Assembly: GCF_011764585.1 (NCBI RefSeq)
Contig: NZ_AP022853.1
Coordinates: forward strand, 1,285,501 to 1,349,500
Direction of reading: 5' to 3'
Origin: Sulfurimicrobium lacus
GTDB taxonomy: Bacteria; Pseudomonadota; Gammaproteobacteria; Burkholderiales; Sulfuricellaceae
DNA length: 64,000 nucleotides
The notes below the pieces were generated by a model. The model searched no databases and was not told where the DNA came from. It saw nothing but the letters and a program-made list of their open reading frames with translations. Below are positions 1-10,111 of the stretch, one piece after another; position 1 is the first letter of the stretch, and every line of letters starts with the position of its first letter. The position numbers and the translations under genes are program-made.

Positions 1-68
1 CGCCGCATCAAGATGAAATGGGCTTGCCGTTATGCCACGAGTCACATATTCGTCTGAAATGTGTTCTG

Positions 69-2315
69 CTAGCCCTGTCTCACGCAATCCACGTAATAGC
101 GCTTCTTGCCATCCACTTCTTCCTGCACCAGGCCATGGATGTCGGTCTCGAAGCCGGGGAAGCGTTCGTTGAAGTCGCGCGCGAATTTCAGGTAGCGGAC
201 GATGGTTTCGTTGAAGCGCTCGCCGGGGATGAGGAGCGGGATGCCGGGGGGGTAGGGCGTCAACAACACGCTGGTGACCCGCCCCATGAGGTCGTCGATC
301 TCGACCCGGTCGATTTCGCGGTGCGCCATTTTGGCGAAGGCGTCTGTCGGTTTCATGGCCGGCACCATGTCGGAGAGGTACATTTCGGTGGTGAGCCGCG
401 CCACGTCGTTGGCCTTGTAGATGCCGTGGATGCTGTCGCTGAGATCCTTCAGACCCATGCGCTCGTAGCGCGGGTGCTTGGCGACGAATTCCGGCAGCAC
501 GCGCCATAGCGGCTGGTTGCGGTCGTATTCGTCCTTGAACTGCTGCAGCGCGGTGAGCATGGTGTTCCAGCGGCCCTTGGTGATGCCGATGGTGAACATG
601 ATGAAGAACGAGTACAGGCTGGTCTTTTCGACGATCACGCCATGCTCGGACAGGTATTTGGTGACGATGGCGGCGGGAATGCCGGAATCCGCAAAGTCGC
701 CGTCCACATCCAGTCCCGGGGTGATGACGGTGGATTTGATCGGGTCGAGCATGTTGAAGCCCGGGGCAAGGTTGCCGAAGCCGTGCCAGCGCTCGCCGGC
801 ACGCAGCATCCAGTCGTCGCGCTCGCCAATGCCTTCCTCGGCGAGATGCTCCGGCCCCCAGATCTTGAACCACCAGGAATCGCCGAATTCTTCATCCACC
901 TTGCGCATGGCGCGGCGGAAATCCAGGGCTTCGAGGATGGATTCTTCCACCAGCGCCGTGCCGCCGGGCGGCTCCATCATTGCCGCGGCCACGTCGCACG
1001 AGGCGATGATGGCGTACTGCGGGCTGGTGGAGGTGTGCATCAGGTAGGCTTCGTTGAAAATATCGCGGTCCAGTTTGCGCGTTTCCGATTCCTGAATCAG
1101 GATCTGCGATGCCTGCGACAGGCCGGCCAGCAGCTTGTGCGTGGACTGGGTGGAAAACAGCATCGAGTTCTTGCAGCGCGGGCGGTCCTTGCCGATGGCG
1201 TGCATGCCGGAGTAGAAATCGTGGAAAGTGGCGTGCGGCAGCCAGGCTTCGTCGAAGTGCAGCGTGTCGATCTCGCCGTCCAGCAAGGTCTTGAGGGTTT
1301 CAACGTTGTAGAGAATGCCGTCGTAGGTGCTCTGGGTGAGGGTGAGCACGCGCGGCTTGGTTTTGACGCCGCGGGCAAACGGGTTGGCCTCGATTTTCTT
1401 GCGGATGTTCTCCGGCGCGAATTCCTCCAGCGGGATCGGGCCGATGATGCCGTAATGATTGCGGGTCGGCGTCAGGAACACCGGCACCGCGCCGGTCATG
1501 ATGATGGCGTGGAGAATGGACTTGTGGCAGTTGCGGTCCACTACCACCACGTCGCCGGGCGCGACCGTGGAGTGCCACACCATCTTGTTCGAGGTGGAGG
1601 TGCCGTTGGTGACGAAAAACAGGTGGTCGGCGTTGAAAATCCGCGCGGCGTTGCGTTCGCTGGCTGCGACCGGGCCGGTGTGGTCGAGCAACTGGCCCAG
1701 TTCGTCCACCGCGTTGCACACGTCGGCGCGCAGCATGTTCTCGCCGAAGAACTGGTGGAACATCTGACCCACCGGGCTCTTGAGAAAGGCGACGCCGCCG
1801 GAATGGCCGGGGCAGTGCCACGAATAGGAGCCATCGGCAGCGTAATGCGTGAGGGCGCGGAAGAAAGGCGGCGCCAGGGTGTCCAGGTAGTCGCGCGCTT
1901 CACGTGCCACGTAGCGGGCGATGAACTCCGGGGTGTCCTCGAACATGTGGATGAAACCGTGCAGTTCTTTCAGCACGTCATTGGGGATGTGGCGCGAGGT
2001 GCGGGTTTCGCCGTAAAGGAAAATCGGGATTTCGGCGTTGCGGCGGCGGATTTCCACGACAAAGGCGCGTATCTGTTCAACTGCATGCTCGGCCAGATCG
2101 GGTGTGGAGAATTCTTCGTCGTCGATGGACAGGATGAACGTGGAAGCCCGGCTCTGCTGCTGGGCGAACGAGGACAGGTCGCCGTAACTGGTGGCGCCCA
2201 GCACCTCCAGGCCTTCTTCCTCGATGGCTTTGACCAGCACGCGGATGCCGATGCCGCTGGCGTTTTCGGAACGGAAATCTTCGTCAATGATGACGACGGG
2301 GAAACGGAATCGCAC
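69..2315 (-). CDS. Orn/Arg/Lys decarboxylase, class III PLP-dependent
   Basis: A fold-type I, PLP-dependent basic amino acid decarboxylase of 748 residues, the usual length of the AdiA/CadA/SpeC/LdcC family. It has an N-terminal receiver-like wing domain (VVIIDEDF at the start), the PLP-binding core with FDEAW (Asp about 355) and STHK (Schiff-base Lys about 394), and a C-terminal domain. I chose a GTG start at 2315 because AAGGAG sits 5 nt upstream on the minus strand; a longer reading would begin in a repeat. Family knowledge places it in polyamine synthesis (arginine to agmatine) or acid resistance. The substrate cannot be told from the sequence I can read. It stands alone, followed by the window edge. 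Confidence 0.88.
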   Translation of the reverse strand: MRFRFPVVIIDEDFRSENASGIGIRVLVKAIEEEGLEVLGATSYGDLSSFAQQQSRASTFILSIDDEEFSTPDLAEHAVEQIRAFVVEIRRRNAEIPIFLYGETRTSRHIPNDVLKELHGFIHMFEDTPEFIARYVAREARDYLDTLAPPFFRALTHYAADGSYSWHCPGHSGGVAFLKSPVGQMFHQFFGENMLRADVCNAVDELGQLLDHTGPVAASERNAARIFNADHLFFVTNGTSTSNKMVWHSTVAPGDVVVVDRNCHKSILHAIIMTGAVPVFLTPTRNHYGIIGPIPLEEFAPENIRKKIEANPFARGVKTKPRVLTLTQSTYDGILYNVETLKTLLDGEIDTLHFDEAWLPHATFHDFYSGMHAIGKDRPRCKNSMLFSTQSTHKLLAGLSQASQILIQESETRKLDRDIFNEAYLMHTSTSPQYAIIASCDVAAAMMEPPGGTALVEESILEALDFRRAMRKVDEEFGDSWWFKIWGPEHLAEEGIGERDDWMLRAGERWHGFGNLAPGFNMLDPIKSTVITPGLDVDGDFADSGIPAAIVTKYLSEHGVIVEKTSLYSFFIMFTIGITKGRWNTMLTALQQFKDEYDRNQPLWRVLPEFVAKHPRYERMGLKDLSDSIHGIYKANDVARLTTEMYLSDMVPAMKPTDAFAKMAHREIDRVEIDDLMGRVTSVLLTPYPPGIPLLIPGERFNETIVRYLKFARDFNERFPGFETDIHGLVQEEVDGKKRYYVDCVRQG

Positions 2316-2330
2316 AATATCTCCTTGGAA

Positions 2331-2438
2331 TCTTCTCTCCCTCCCTATCAAGGGGAGGGCCGGGGTGGGGATGGTTTGCAAATCACGGGGATACCCACCC
2401 CCAGCCTACCTTCCCCCTGGAAAGGGAAGGGATGAAAA
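2331..2438. repeat. GC-rich intergenic inverted repeat (REP/MITE-like)
   Basis: The gap between the decarboxylase and sppA holds two C-rich and G-rich blocks in inverted arrangement: CTCCCTCCCTATCAAGGGGA with CGGGGTGGGGATGG, then ACCCACCCCCAGCC with a second CCCTGG..AAGGGAAGGG hairpin. The look is that of the dispersed palindromic intergenic elements common in proteobacteria. It could also act as a terminator for sppA. Only one copy is in this window, so dispersal is not shown. Confidence 0.5.
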
Positions 2439-3383
2439 TTAACGCAAACTTAAATTGCTGAGCGAAAGCGGGGCCAGCCAGCTTTTTGCCGTGGCAGCGC
2501 CGAAGCGCTTGGCAACGCGTTCGGCCAACCCTTCCTGTGGCGTGTAATCCACCATGTCTTCAGCCTTGACGATTTCGCGCGCCACATATTCGGCACTGCC
2601 GAGACCGTCTGCCAGGCCCAGCTGGATGCTCTTCTCGCCGCTCCATACCAGGCCGCTGAACATTTCCGGCGTTTCCTTGAGGCGCTTGCCGCGCCCCTGG
2701 CGTACGACCTGGATAAATTGCTGATGGATTTCTTCCAGCATTGTCTTGGCGAATTCTTCCTGTTTGGGGTTGGCAGGCGAGAATGGGTCGAGGAAAGCCT
2801 TGTTTTCGCCCGCCGTCAGCACGCGGCGCTCGACTCCCAGTTTTGCCATCGTGCCGGTGAAACCGAAGCTGTCCATGATGACGCCGATCGAGCCGACGAT
2901 GCTGGCCTTGTCTACGTAGATTTTATCTGCGGCGGCCGCGACGTAGTAACCGCCGGAGGCGCAGATGTCTTCCACCACCGCGTAGAGCGGGATGTTGGGG
3001 TATTTGACTTTGAGGCGGCGCATTTCGTCGTTGATGTAACCCGCCTGAACCGGGCTGCCGCCGGGGCTGTTGATATGCAGGATGACGCCCTTGGTGTTCT
3101 TGTCCTTGAATGCGGCCTGCAATCCGCTTATCACGCGTTCTGCGTCGGTATCCGCGCCGCTGCCGATCACGCCGCGCATTTCCACGATGGCGGTATGCTT
3201 GCCGCTGCTTGTCATTTCGCCGTGGTCCAGCCAGCCCATGGCGATCACCAGCAGTGCAAACAGGTAGATGAAGGTCAGCAGTTTGAAGAAGATACTCCAA
3301 TGACGCCCGCGGCGTTGTTCCTGCAGCGCGGAAAAGGCCAGTTTCTCCAGGGTCTTGCGTTCCCAGTTGTCGGGTTCGGACAT
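2439..3383 (-). CDS. sppA: Signal peptide peptidase SppA, short S49 form
   Basis: A 314-residue inner-membrane serine protease of family S49 that degrades cleaved signal peptides. One membrane segment lies at about 29-50 after a charged N-terminus. The catalytic domain shows the substrate-groove motif INSPGGS (about 105-111), the nucleophile in CASGG (Ser143) and the general base in GENK (Lys195), the Ser/Lys dyad of the family. At this length it is the half-size, single-domain form (SohB/SppA36 type), not the 600-residue E. coli form. It lies upstream of the decarboxylase on the same strand, separated by a repeat, so the two are probably not one transcript. Confidence 0.93.
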   Translation of the reverse strand: MSEPDNWERKTLEKLAFSALQEQRRGRHWSIFFKLLTFIYLFALLVIAMGWLDHGEMTSSGKHTAIVEMRGVIGSGADTDAERVISGLQAAFKDKNTKGVILHINSPGGSPVQAGYINDEMRRLKVKYPNIPLYAVVEDICASGGYYVAAAADKIYVDKASIVGSIGVIMDSFGFTGTMAKLGVERRVLTAGENKAFLDPFSPANPKQEEFAKTMLEEIHQQFIQVVRQGRGKRLKETPEMFSGLVWSGEKSIQLGLADGLGSAEYVAREIVKAEDMVDYTPQEGLAERVAKRFGAATAKSWLAPLSLSNLSLR

Positions 3384-3467
3384 CGTTTCGTATTCTCTCG
3401 GGGCGGGATTTTTAAGGGAGCTTATTTTACCTGAGTTGCATTGATATGAATGCAGCCTTTTTTACAC

Positions 3468-4124
3468 TCAGGCATGTTCGCGCAGCCATGTTCGCAATTC
3501 GGTGAAACTGTCGGCGCAGGCGAGCGGGGAGAATTCCAGCAATCCTTCCCTGGGGTGCGCGCCGTAACCGGCTCCCAGGCTGGGTACGCCGGCATTTTGC
3601 GCCATCTGCAGGTCGTGACTAGTGTCGCCTATCATGAGGGTTTTATCAGGCGTGGCGCCCAGGCGTTCCATCAATTCGAGCAGCATTTGCGGGTGGGGTT
3701 TGGAGAAACTCTCGTCAGCGCAGCGCGTGGCGTGAAAATAAGGTCGCAGACCGGTGTGGTCGAGTACCCGGTCGAGGCCGCGGCGGCCTTTCCCGGTGGC
3801 GACCGCCAGCAGGAACCCGGCCTCGTGCAATTCGCGTATCGTCTCGTCGGCACCCGCGAACAGCGGAATTTCGGCATCCTGGGCCATGAAGTGGACGCGG
3901 TAGCGTTCCGCCAGCCTGAGGTAATCGGCCTGCGCCAGATCGGGAAACAGGGCGGCGATCGCCTCGTTCAGCCCCAGGCCGATGATATGGCGCGCTGCTG
4001 CATCGCTGGGTTCGTCCACGCCGATGTCGCGGCTGGCGGCCTGGATCGAGGCCACGATGGCAGCCGCCGAGTCCATCAGCGTGCCGTCCCAGTCGAACAC
4101 CAGGAGATCAAATTGTTTGGGCAT
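3468..4124 (-). CDS. HAD-superfamily hydrolase, phosphoglycolate phosphatase-like
   Basis: A 218-residue HAD phosphatase with a helical cap after motif I. Motif I is FDWDGTLMD (Asp11 nucleophile, Asp13), motif II Thr110 in VATGKG, motif III Lys142 and motif IV GDTSHD (Asp167, Asp171). This arrangement matches the Gph/beta-phosphoglucomutase-like subgroup. Its start overlaps the end of rluC by 17 nt, so the two are very probably translationally coupled. In several betaproteobacteria such a gene sits next to rluC. The natural substrate is not evident; phosphoglycolate or another small sugar phosphate are both possible. Confidence 0.85.
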   Translation of the reverse strand: MPKQFDLLVFDWDGTLMDSAAAIVASIQAASRDIGVDEPSDAAARHIIGLGLNEAIAALFPDLAQADYLRLAERYRVHFMAQDAEIPLFAGADETIRELHEAGFLLAVATGKGRRGLDRVLDHTGLRPYFHATRCADESFSKPHPQMLLELMERLGATPDKTLMIGDTSHDLQMAQNAGVPSLGAGYGAHPREGLLEFSPLACADSFTELRTWLREHA

Positions 4125-5088
4125 TTTCAGGTTTTTCCAGTGAATGCAGGAAGCGCTCCAGTTCCGGCGGCAGCGGCGCGACCAGGGTCAGCGTTTCGCC
4201 TGTCGCCGGGTGCCGGATAACGGCCTTATGTGCATGCAGAAACATGCGTTTCAAGCCCCGCCGCTGCAATTCCTTGTTCCAGGGGAAGTCGCCGTATTTG
4301 TCGTCGCCGGCGATGGGAAACCCGAGGTGCGAGAGGTGGACGCGGATCTGGTGAGTGCGCCCGGTTTTGAGCTCGGCTTCGAGCAGGGTGAACCCGTCCC
4401 ACTTCTGTTTCAGCGAAAATATGGTGTGCGATGCCTGGCCGTCTTCGCGCACGCTGACGCGGCGCTCACCTTCAGCGGTCAAGTACTTGAACAAGGGGAG
4501 CTTCACATGGCGCCGCTCGTCGGGCCAGTTGCCCTTCACCAAGGCGAAATAGAACTTGTCCATTCCCCCTTCGCTGGTGCGGCCGCCTTCACGCATGGCT
4601 TCATGCAGTTTGACCAGCGCGCTGCGCTTCTTTGCCAGCAGCAGCACGCCCGAAGTTTCGCGGTCGAGGCGGTGGGCCAGTTCGAGGAATTTCAGCTCGG
4701 GCCGTTCCAGGCGCAGTTGCTCGATCACACCGCGGCTGATGCCGCTGCCGCCGTGCACCGCCATGCCCGAGGGCTTGTTGATGACCAGCAGGGCATTGTC
4801 TTCGAAAATGGTGCAGTGCGACAGTTTCGCGGTGACCGGCTGGACATTGACGGGCTCGCGCCGGGCGGTCTGCACTGGGGGGACGCGCACGATATCACCC
4901 AGCACCAGACGGTAAGTGGCATCGACGCGCTTCTTGTTGGCACGGACTTCGCCCTTGCGCAGAATGCGGTAAATATGGCTCTTGGGGACGCCTTTTAGCA
5001 GCTTCAGCAGGTAGTTGTCGATGCGCTGTCCTTCGCTGCCCTCGTCGATGGTGAGCATGGCGACGGAATTTTTGCCCAATTCATTCAT
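4108..5088 (-). CDS. rluC: 23S rRNA pseudouridine synthase RluC
   Basis: A 326-residue RluA-family pseudouridine synthase. An S4 RNA-binding domain lies at about 20-60 (QRIDNYLLKLL, then KGEVRANKKR) and the catalytic domain carries HRLDRETSG, with the catalytic Asp at about 142. Members of this type with an N-terminal S4 domain, divergent from rne, convert U955, U2504 and U2580 of 23S rRNA. The divergent position from RNase E is the arrangement known from enterobacteria and supports RluC over RluD. It overlaps the downstream HAD gene by 17 nt. No clear Shine-Dalgarno precedes the ATG at 5088; an internal ATG ten codons in is an alternative start. Confidence 0.92.
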   Translation of the reverse strand: MNELGKNSVAMLTIDEGSEGQRIDNYLLKLLKGVPKSHIYRILRKGEVRANKKRVDATYRLVLGDIVRVPPVQTARREPVNVQPVTAKLSHCTIFEDNALLVINKPSGMAVHGGSGISRGVIEQLRLERPELKFLELAHRLDRETSGVLLLAKKRSALVKLHEAMREGGRTSEGGMDKFYFALVKGNWPDERRHVKLPLFKYLTAEGERRVSVREDGQASHTIFSLKQKWDGFTLLEAELKTGRTHQIRVHLSHLGFPIAGDDKYGDFPWNKELQRRGLKRMFLHAHKAVIRHPATGETLTLVAPLPPELERFLHSLEKPENAQTI

Positions 5089-5598
5089 TTTGCTTATACT
5101 AGCCGGGTTGTGCTGCGATGGGAACTCCTATCGTTCGGCAACAACACGGTTTCAGTTACAAAACGGCCAGTGTTTCAATCACTAGGAAGCCTGGCTGGCA
5201 CTGGTTATAACGCTCACCATTTATAAGTAGCGATAGTCGTATTTGCGCGCTCTTAACAGGCGATATTTTCAAGTTCTGCCCGAACGATACGCCCCGCATA
5301 GGACGCTCCGTATGGCTTGTTCAGCAAGCCAGGGCGCAGTGGGGATGGAGTCCGATTTTACTTGGGCTCCTGAATGTATTTGGTTTAAGGCCCGGCATTC
5401 GATGGCGTAAGAAACGCGTCGTGCCGGTGCTCAGGTTCTGGTGCAGAACGACAAAATTTAATGAACAACCCGATTTTGAAGTTGACTGAAAATCATAAAC
5501 AGATGATTCGATAGAAATAACTTTGCAGCCCTGCGCGCTTCAACAAAGTGGGCAGGGTGGGTTGTTTTGCCCCGTGGAGAGCGCGGGGGAAATAAACA
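5089..5598 (+). promoter_or_regulatory. rluC-rne divergent region and long rne leader
   Basis: These 510 bases hold no gene I can support. They separate divergent rluC and rne. RNase E mRNAs in enterobacteria carry a long structured 5' leader through which the enzyme degrades its own message, and this gap is of suitable size. I see a TATAAC box near 5206 and a GC-rich hairpin close to the start codon (GCCCTGCG near 5527 and CCCCGTGGAGAGCGCGGGG at 5571-5589). I do not see a convincing -35/-10 pair. Assigning it as an autoregulatory leader is inference from position and length. Confidence 0.4.
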
Positions 5599-8349
5599 AT
5601 GAAACGTATGCTGTTCAACGCAACTCAGGCTGAGGAGTTGCGCGTAGCGATTGTCGACGGTCAGAAACTGATCGACCTCGACATCGAATCAGCCGGTAAG
5701 GAACAACGCAAGAGCAACATCTACAAGGGTGTCATCACCCGCATCGAACCTTCCCTGGAAGCGGCTTTCATCGACTATGGCACGGACCGTCACGGTTTCT
5801 TGCCGTTCAAGGAAGTCGCGCGCAGTTTCTTCAACCTGCCGGAAGGCGTCGAAGTTTCCAAGGCGCGCATCCAGGATGCGCTGAAGGAAGGCCAGGAACT
5901 CATCGTCCAGGTGGAGAAGGACGAACGCGGCAACAAAGGTGCCGCGCTCACCACCTTCATCAGTCTGGCCGGCCGCTATCTCGTCCTGATGCCTAACAAC
6001 CCGCGCGGCGGCGGCGTTTCGCGCCGCATCGAAGGCGAAGACCGCGACGAACTGCGCGAAACCATGGCGCAACTCGACGTGCCAGCCGGCATGAGCATCA
6101 TCGCCCGTACCGCCGGCATCGGCCGCACCCTCGAAGAACTGCAGTGGGACCTCAACTACCTGCTGCAACTGTGGCGCGCCATCGAAAGCGCTTCCACCCT
6201 GCAGAGCGGCGCTTTCCTCATTTATCAGGAAGGCAGCCTGGTGATCCGAGCCATCCGCGACTATTTCCAGCCCGATATCGGCGAGATTCTCATCGATACC
6301 ACGGAAGTTTACGAACAGGCCATGCAGTTCATGAGCCACGTCATGCCCAACAACGTGGGCAAGGTGAAGCTTTACACCGACGACGTGCCGCTGTTTTCGC
6401 GCTTCCAGATCGAGCACCAGATCGAAACCGCGTTCTCGCGCGAAGTCTCCCTGCCCTCCGGCGGCGCCATCGTGATCGACCATACCGAGGCGCTGGTGTC
6501 GGTCGACGTCAACTCCGCCCGCGCCACGCGCGGTTCGGACATCGAACAGACTGCATTCAACACCAACCTTGAAGCCTCCGACGAAATCGGCCGCCAGCTG
6601 CGCTTGCGCGATCTGGGCGGCCTGGTGGTGATCGACTTCATCGACATGGAGAGCCAGAAGAATCAGCGCGAAGTGGAAAACCGCTTGCGCGACGCCTTGC
6701 GCCATGACCGTGCGCGCGTCCAGATGGGCAAGATTTCCCGTTTTGGCCTGCTCGAACTTTCGCGCCAACGCTTGCAGCCGTCGCTCGGCGAGACCAGCCA
6801 CATTCCCTGCCCGCGTTGCCACGGCACCGGGCACATCCGTGGCACCGAATCGTCGGCACTGCACATCCTGCGCATCCTGCAGGAAGAGGCGATGAAGGAG
6901 AACAGTTCCGCCATTCACGCCCAGGTGCCGGTGGATGTTGCCACTTTCCTGTTGAACGAGAAGCGCGCCGATATTTACGGCATCGAATCGCGCCACAAGG
7001 TCAGCGTGGTACTGATCCCCAATGTCCATCTCGAAACCCCGCACTACACCATCGTGCGCCTGCGCCACGAAGATATCACCGAAAGTGCGCTACCCAGCTA
7101 CCAGATGGTGGAGTCGCCTGCAGAAGCCGCGGAAGCTGCAACTCCTGCACAGGAAGCCAAGGCGCCACGCCAGCAGGCCGCAGTGCGTGGCATCACGCCG
7201 GGTGCGCCTGCACCGATGCGCGCCGAACCGGTGGTGGAAACGCCTTCCATTTTCGGCAAGATCAAGGGGTGGCTGCAGAAACTAGGGACCGCCAAGGAAG
7301 AAGAAGTAAAGCCCGTGGCAAAACCCAAGCCGCAGGGCCAGCAGCGCGAACGCGAGCGGCGCCCGGAGCGTCAGCAACGCGAACCGCGCGAGCCGCGTGA
7401 AGCACGCGAGCCACGTCAGGGCCAAGGCCAAGGCGGTCGCGGCGGCCAGCAGCGTCGCGGTGGCGGCGAAGGCAGGGGCGGCGAAGGCAGGGGCGGCGAG
7501 AGAGGTAACGAAGAACGCGGTGAAGGCCGTGGCGACCTGAGGAAAGAACTGGCTGCCAAAGCCGAACGCGAACGCTCCGCACCGCAACAGGCTGTCGCAG
7601 TAGCGGAGAAGGGTGCGGCGATCACGGCCGGTGAAGGCGGAGCAGAGCCGCGTGCCAAACGTAACCGCCGCGGCGGCAAGCGCGAACGCGAGCGTCGTGA
7701 AGAGAATCGCCCGGAAAACGCGGTACCGGCAGAAGCATCAGAAAATGTCGAGGCAACCGCAGCACCGCTGGTGGAACAGATAGTCGAGCAACAGGCCGCC
7801 CCTGCTGCGGTAGTCGAGGCAGTTGCAGTTACCGCAGCTCCTGCGGTGGAGGTCATGAGCGAAGTGGTTGCGCCAATCGCGCCCGTTGCCGCTGATGTTG
7901 CCGCACCCGTGGTCGAACCGGCAGCCGTGGTCGAAGTTCCTGAGCCGAAGGCTGAGGTAATGGCGGCCCTTGTCGCCGTGGCGGAAGAAGCGCCCCGTCC
8001 GCAAGTTCAGGCGGAAATTCAGGCCGCGCCAGTAGTTGCCGAAAGCCCAGCTCTGCAACAGGTGGAAACAGCAGAAACGCCTGCTGCGCCCGAAGCTGAA
8101 GAAGGCGCGACGGAACCGGCGCGTACACGTGCGCCACGCCGCCGCCGACCGGCAGCAAAGGCTGCGGTAACCGAAAGCGCGGAAGGCCTGGTGCAGGTCG
8201 AAACCAAGGCGGAGCGTCTGCAACGCCTGGAAGCCGCCGCTGCTGAAGAAGCGGTTGCTGCAGCGAAGCCGCGTGCGCCGCGCCCGAGAGCGTCAAAGGT
8301 GGAGGCGGCCGAGCCGCTGATGCAGGTGGAAACGCGCAAGTCAGAGTAG
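5599..8349 (+). CDS. rne: Ribonuclease E
   Basis: A 916-residue endoribonuclease, the scaffold of the RNA degradosome, acting in mRNA decay and rRNA/tRNA maturation. The N-terminal half is fully conserved: an S1 domain (about 35-120), the 5'-sensor and DNase I-like regions with VDVNSARAT (catalytic metal site), and the zinc link CPRCHGTG at residue 404, the same place as in E. coli. From about 510 the protein becomes low-complexity, with a long Arg/Gly/Glu-rich stretch (about 575-720) followed by an Ala/Val/Pro/Glu region and Arg-rich patches near the C-terminus. These are typical RNA- and partner-binding tails. A terminator follows immediately. Confidence 0.97.
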   Translation: MKRMLFNATQAEELRVAIVDGQKLIDLDIESAGKEQRKSNIYKGVITRIEPSLEAAFIDYGTDRHGFLPFKEVARSFFNLPEGVEVSKARIQDALKEGQELIVQVEKDERGNKGAALTTFISLAGRYLVLMPNNPRGGGVSRRIEGEDRDELRETMAQLDVPAGMSIIARTAGIGRTLEELQWDLNYLLQLWRAIESASTLQSGAFLIYQEGSLVIRAIRDYFQPDIGEILIDTTEVYEQAMQFMSHVMPNNVGKVKLYTDDVPLFSRFQIEHQIETAFSREVSLPSGGAIVIDHTEALVSVDVNSARATRGSDIEQTAFNTNLEASDEIGRQLRLRDLGGLVVIDFIDMESQKNQREVENRLRDALRHDRARVQMGKISRFGLLELSRQRLQPSLGETSHIPCPRCHGTGHIRGTESSALHILRILQEEAMKENSSAIHAQVPVDVATFLLNEKRADIYGIESRHKVSVVLIPNVHLETPHYTIVRLRHEDITESALPSYQMVESPAEAAEAATPAQEAKAPRQQAAVRGITPGAPAPMRAEPVVETPSIFGKIKGWLQKLGTAKEEEVKPVAKPKPQGQQRERERRPERQQREPREPREAREPRQGQGQGGRGGQQRRGGGEGRGGEGRGGERGNEERGEGRGDLRKELAAKAERERSAPQQAVAVAEKGAAITAGEGGAEPRAKRNRRGGKRERERREENRPENAVPAEASENVEATAAPLVEQIVEQQAAPAAVVEAVAVTAAPAVEVMSEVVAPIAPVAADVAAPVVEPAAVVEVPEPKAEVMAALVAVAEEAPRPQVQAEIQAAPVVAESPALQQVETAETPAAPEAEEGATEPARTRAPRRRRPAAKAAVTESAEGLVQVETKAERLQRLEAAAAEEAVAAAKPRAPRPRASKVEAAEPLMQVETRKSE

Positions 8350-8370
8350 GCTATATCTGACGGGTGTGAC

Positions 8371-8402
8371 GAAAAAGGGTGGCCACGAGCCACCCTTTTT
8401 CG
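8371..8402. terminator. Bidirectional terminator between rne and rlmD
   Basis: A near-perfect hairpin, AAAAAGGGTGGC then CACGA then GCCACCCTTTTT, lies between the convergent ends of rne and rlmD. An A-run on one side and a T-run on the other allow it to serve both strands as an intrinsic terminator. Confidence 0.9.
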
Positions 8403-8404
8403 TT

Positions 8405-9730
8405 CTATGCGGCGAAGCCTTGTTTCTCGAACAGGGCGATCGACTCCACGTGGGCGGTATGCGGGAACATGTTGGCCACGCCGGCGGCCTTGAGCGTGTA
8501 GCCCTGTTCATGCACCAGCAGGGCGGCATCCCGGGCGAGGGTGGAGGGGTTGCAGGAAATATAAACGATGCGTCGCGGGCCCCGGCCTGCGAGCGCCTTG
8601 ATCACTTCCGCCGCGCCGTCGCGAGGCGGGTCGATCAGCATTTTGTCGAAGTGGCCCAGCGCGGCCAGGCTATGCGCTGTCGCCTGAAACAGGTCGGCCT
8701 GGCGATATTCGGTACGCTCGGCTAGGCCGTTGTATGCGGCGTTGGCTATGGCGCGCGCCACCAGGGCGGCGCTGCCTTCCACGCCGACCACGTGGGCTCC
8801 GCGGTGCGCGATGGGCAGGGTAAAATTTCCCAGGCCGCAGAACAGGTCGGCGATGCGTTCGCCGGGCTGCGGGTCGAGCAGGCCGATGGCGCGGCGTACC
8901 AGCAGGCGGTTGATGACCGGGTTGACCTGGGTGAATTCGGTCGGTTTGAACGGCATGGTGATGCCGAACTCCGGCAGGGTGTAATTCAGCGCCGGCGCAT
9001 CGAGGGGATAGAACGGATGCACCGTGTCCGGCCCCTTGGTCTGGGTCCAGAACTGCACCTCATGCCGGTCGGCGAAATCCTTCAGCAGGGTTTCGTCGGC
9101 GGGCGAAAGAGGATCCAGAATGCGCAGCACCAGCACGTTCACGTCCTGACCCAGGGCGATCTCGATCTGCGGCACGCGTTCGCGGATGGACAGCTTGCCA
9201 ATCAGTTCGCCGAGCGGTTCGATCAGGGCGGAAATGTGCGGCGGCAGCACTTCGCAGCGGTGCATGTCGACCACGAAGCTGCTGCGCTTCTCGTGGAAGC
9301 CCACCAGCACCTTGCCTTTCCGGCGCGACATGTCCTTTACCGAGATTCTGGCGCGCTGGCGGTAGCCCCAGGCTTCGCCGTGGATGGCGGGGAGGATTTC
9401 CTCCGCCCTGACCTTGCCTATATGCCACAGGTCGTCCTCGAGCACGCGCTGCTTCGCCGCCATCTGGGCGGATTCTTCCAGGTGCTGCAGGCTGCAGCCG
9501 CCGCACACGCCGAAGTGAGGACATTTCGGGCTGACGCGCATGAAGCTGGCAAGGACGACCTCCTTCATGGTGGCCATTTCGTAACTGGGCTTTTTCTTGA
9601 ATACGGAATAGGTGACTTTTTCGCCGGGCAGCGCGCCCTCGATAAAGATCACCTTGCCTTCGACGTGCGCAATGCCACGTCCTTCGTGATCCAGGGATTC
9701 AATGCTGGCGTACGGTACGCTATCGGTCAT
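8405..9730 (-). CDS. rlmD: 23S rRNA (uracil-1939-C5)-methyltransferase RlmD
   Basis: A 441-residue SAM-dependent RNA methyltransferase of the RumA/TrmA family. A TRAM domain occupies about 1-65. An iron-sulfur binding motif follows, [10 protein letters not shown] (Cys70, 76, 79) with a fourth cysteine in HRCEVLPP. The SAM-binding [12 protein letters not shown] and the catalytic [12 protein letters not shown] (nucleophilic Cys) complete the fold. The iron-sulfur cysteines separate RlmD from TrmA. Its start overlaps the end of the VanZ-like gene by 11 nt, so the two are probably co-transcribed. Confidence 0.94.
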   Translation of the reverse strand: MTDSVPYASIESLDHEGRGIAHVEGKVIFIEGALPGEKVTYSVFKKKPSYEMATMKEVVLASFMRVSPKCPHFGVCGGCSLQHLEESAQMAAKQRVLEDDLWHIGKVRAEEILPAIHGEAWGYRQRARISVKDMSRRKGKVLVGFHEKRSSFVVDMHRCEVLPPHISALIEPLGELIGKLSIRERVPQIEIALGQDVNVLVLRILDPLSPADETLLKDFADRHEVQFWTQTKGPDTVHPFYPLDAPALNYTLPEFGITMPFKPTEFTQVNPVINRLLVRRAIGLLDPQPGERIADLFCGLGNFTLPIAHRGAHVVGVEGSAALVARAIANAAYNGLAERTEYRQADLFQATAHSLAALGHFDKMLIDPPRDGAAEVIKALAGRGPRRIVYISCNPSTLARDAALLVHEQGYTLKAAGVANMFPHTAHVESIALFEKQGFAA

Positions 9731-10106
9731 GGAGTGATGTCAATCTTGCGTCAAAACGGGTCAATAGGAATTGCAGGGAAGTGGTGTTAAGCAGCCAGCC
9801 GAGCGCGACGCCCAGGCTGTCGGCAAGCAAGTCCAGCCATTCGGCGGAACGGTAGCCGCTCCAGCCTTGCAGCAGCTCGATGGCCCCGCCGTAGGCAATC
9901 GCGGCGAGCGCGAGATAGAGGCGCTGCCGGCGCACGGGATAAATCTGGCAGAACCAGCCCGTCAGCGCGGCATAGGCGACCAGGTGTTCCAGTTTGTCGG
10001 CATGGGGAAAGCTCAGGGGCGTGGGCGGCGAGGGCATGAGCGACAAATAGCCGATCAGGACGACCAGAAGCCAGCCGGCAAAAAGCCATGTGGTGCGGTA
10101 ATTCAT
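9720..10106 (-). CDS. VanZ-like small membrane protein
   Basis: A 128-residue membrane protein starting [11 protein letters not shown], with four predicted hydrophobic segments (about 6-22, 44-60, 68-85, 96-113). The [14 protein letters not shown] block is characteristic of VanZ-family proteins, whose biochemical role outside teicoplanin resistance is unknown. The frame is open further upstream, but that part is antisense-like reading of the exonuclease gene, so I start at the ATG. It lies between the exonuclease gene (5 nt gap) and rlmD (11 nt overlap) in one minus-strand run. Confidence 0.75.
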   Translation of the reverse strand: MNYRTTWLFAGWLLVVLIGYLSLMPSPPTPLSFPHADKLEHLVAYAALTGWFCQIYPVRRQRLYLALAAIAYGGAIELLQGWSGYRSAEWLDLLADSLGVALGWLLNTTSLQFLLTRFDARLTSLHDR

Positions 10107-10111
10107 TGCAT

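Noticed and set aside
642..2435. 597-codon plus-strand frame opposite the decarboxylase
   Set aside because: Shadow of a GC-rich gene; no ribosome binding site and no recognisable domain, while the minus strand encodes a full PLP enzyme.
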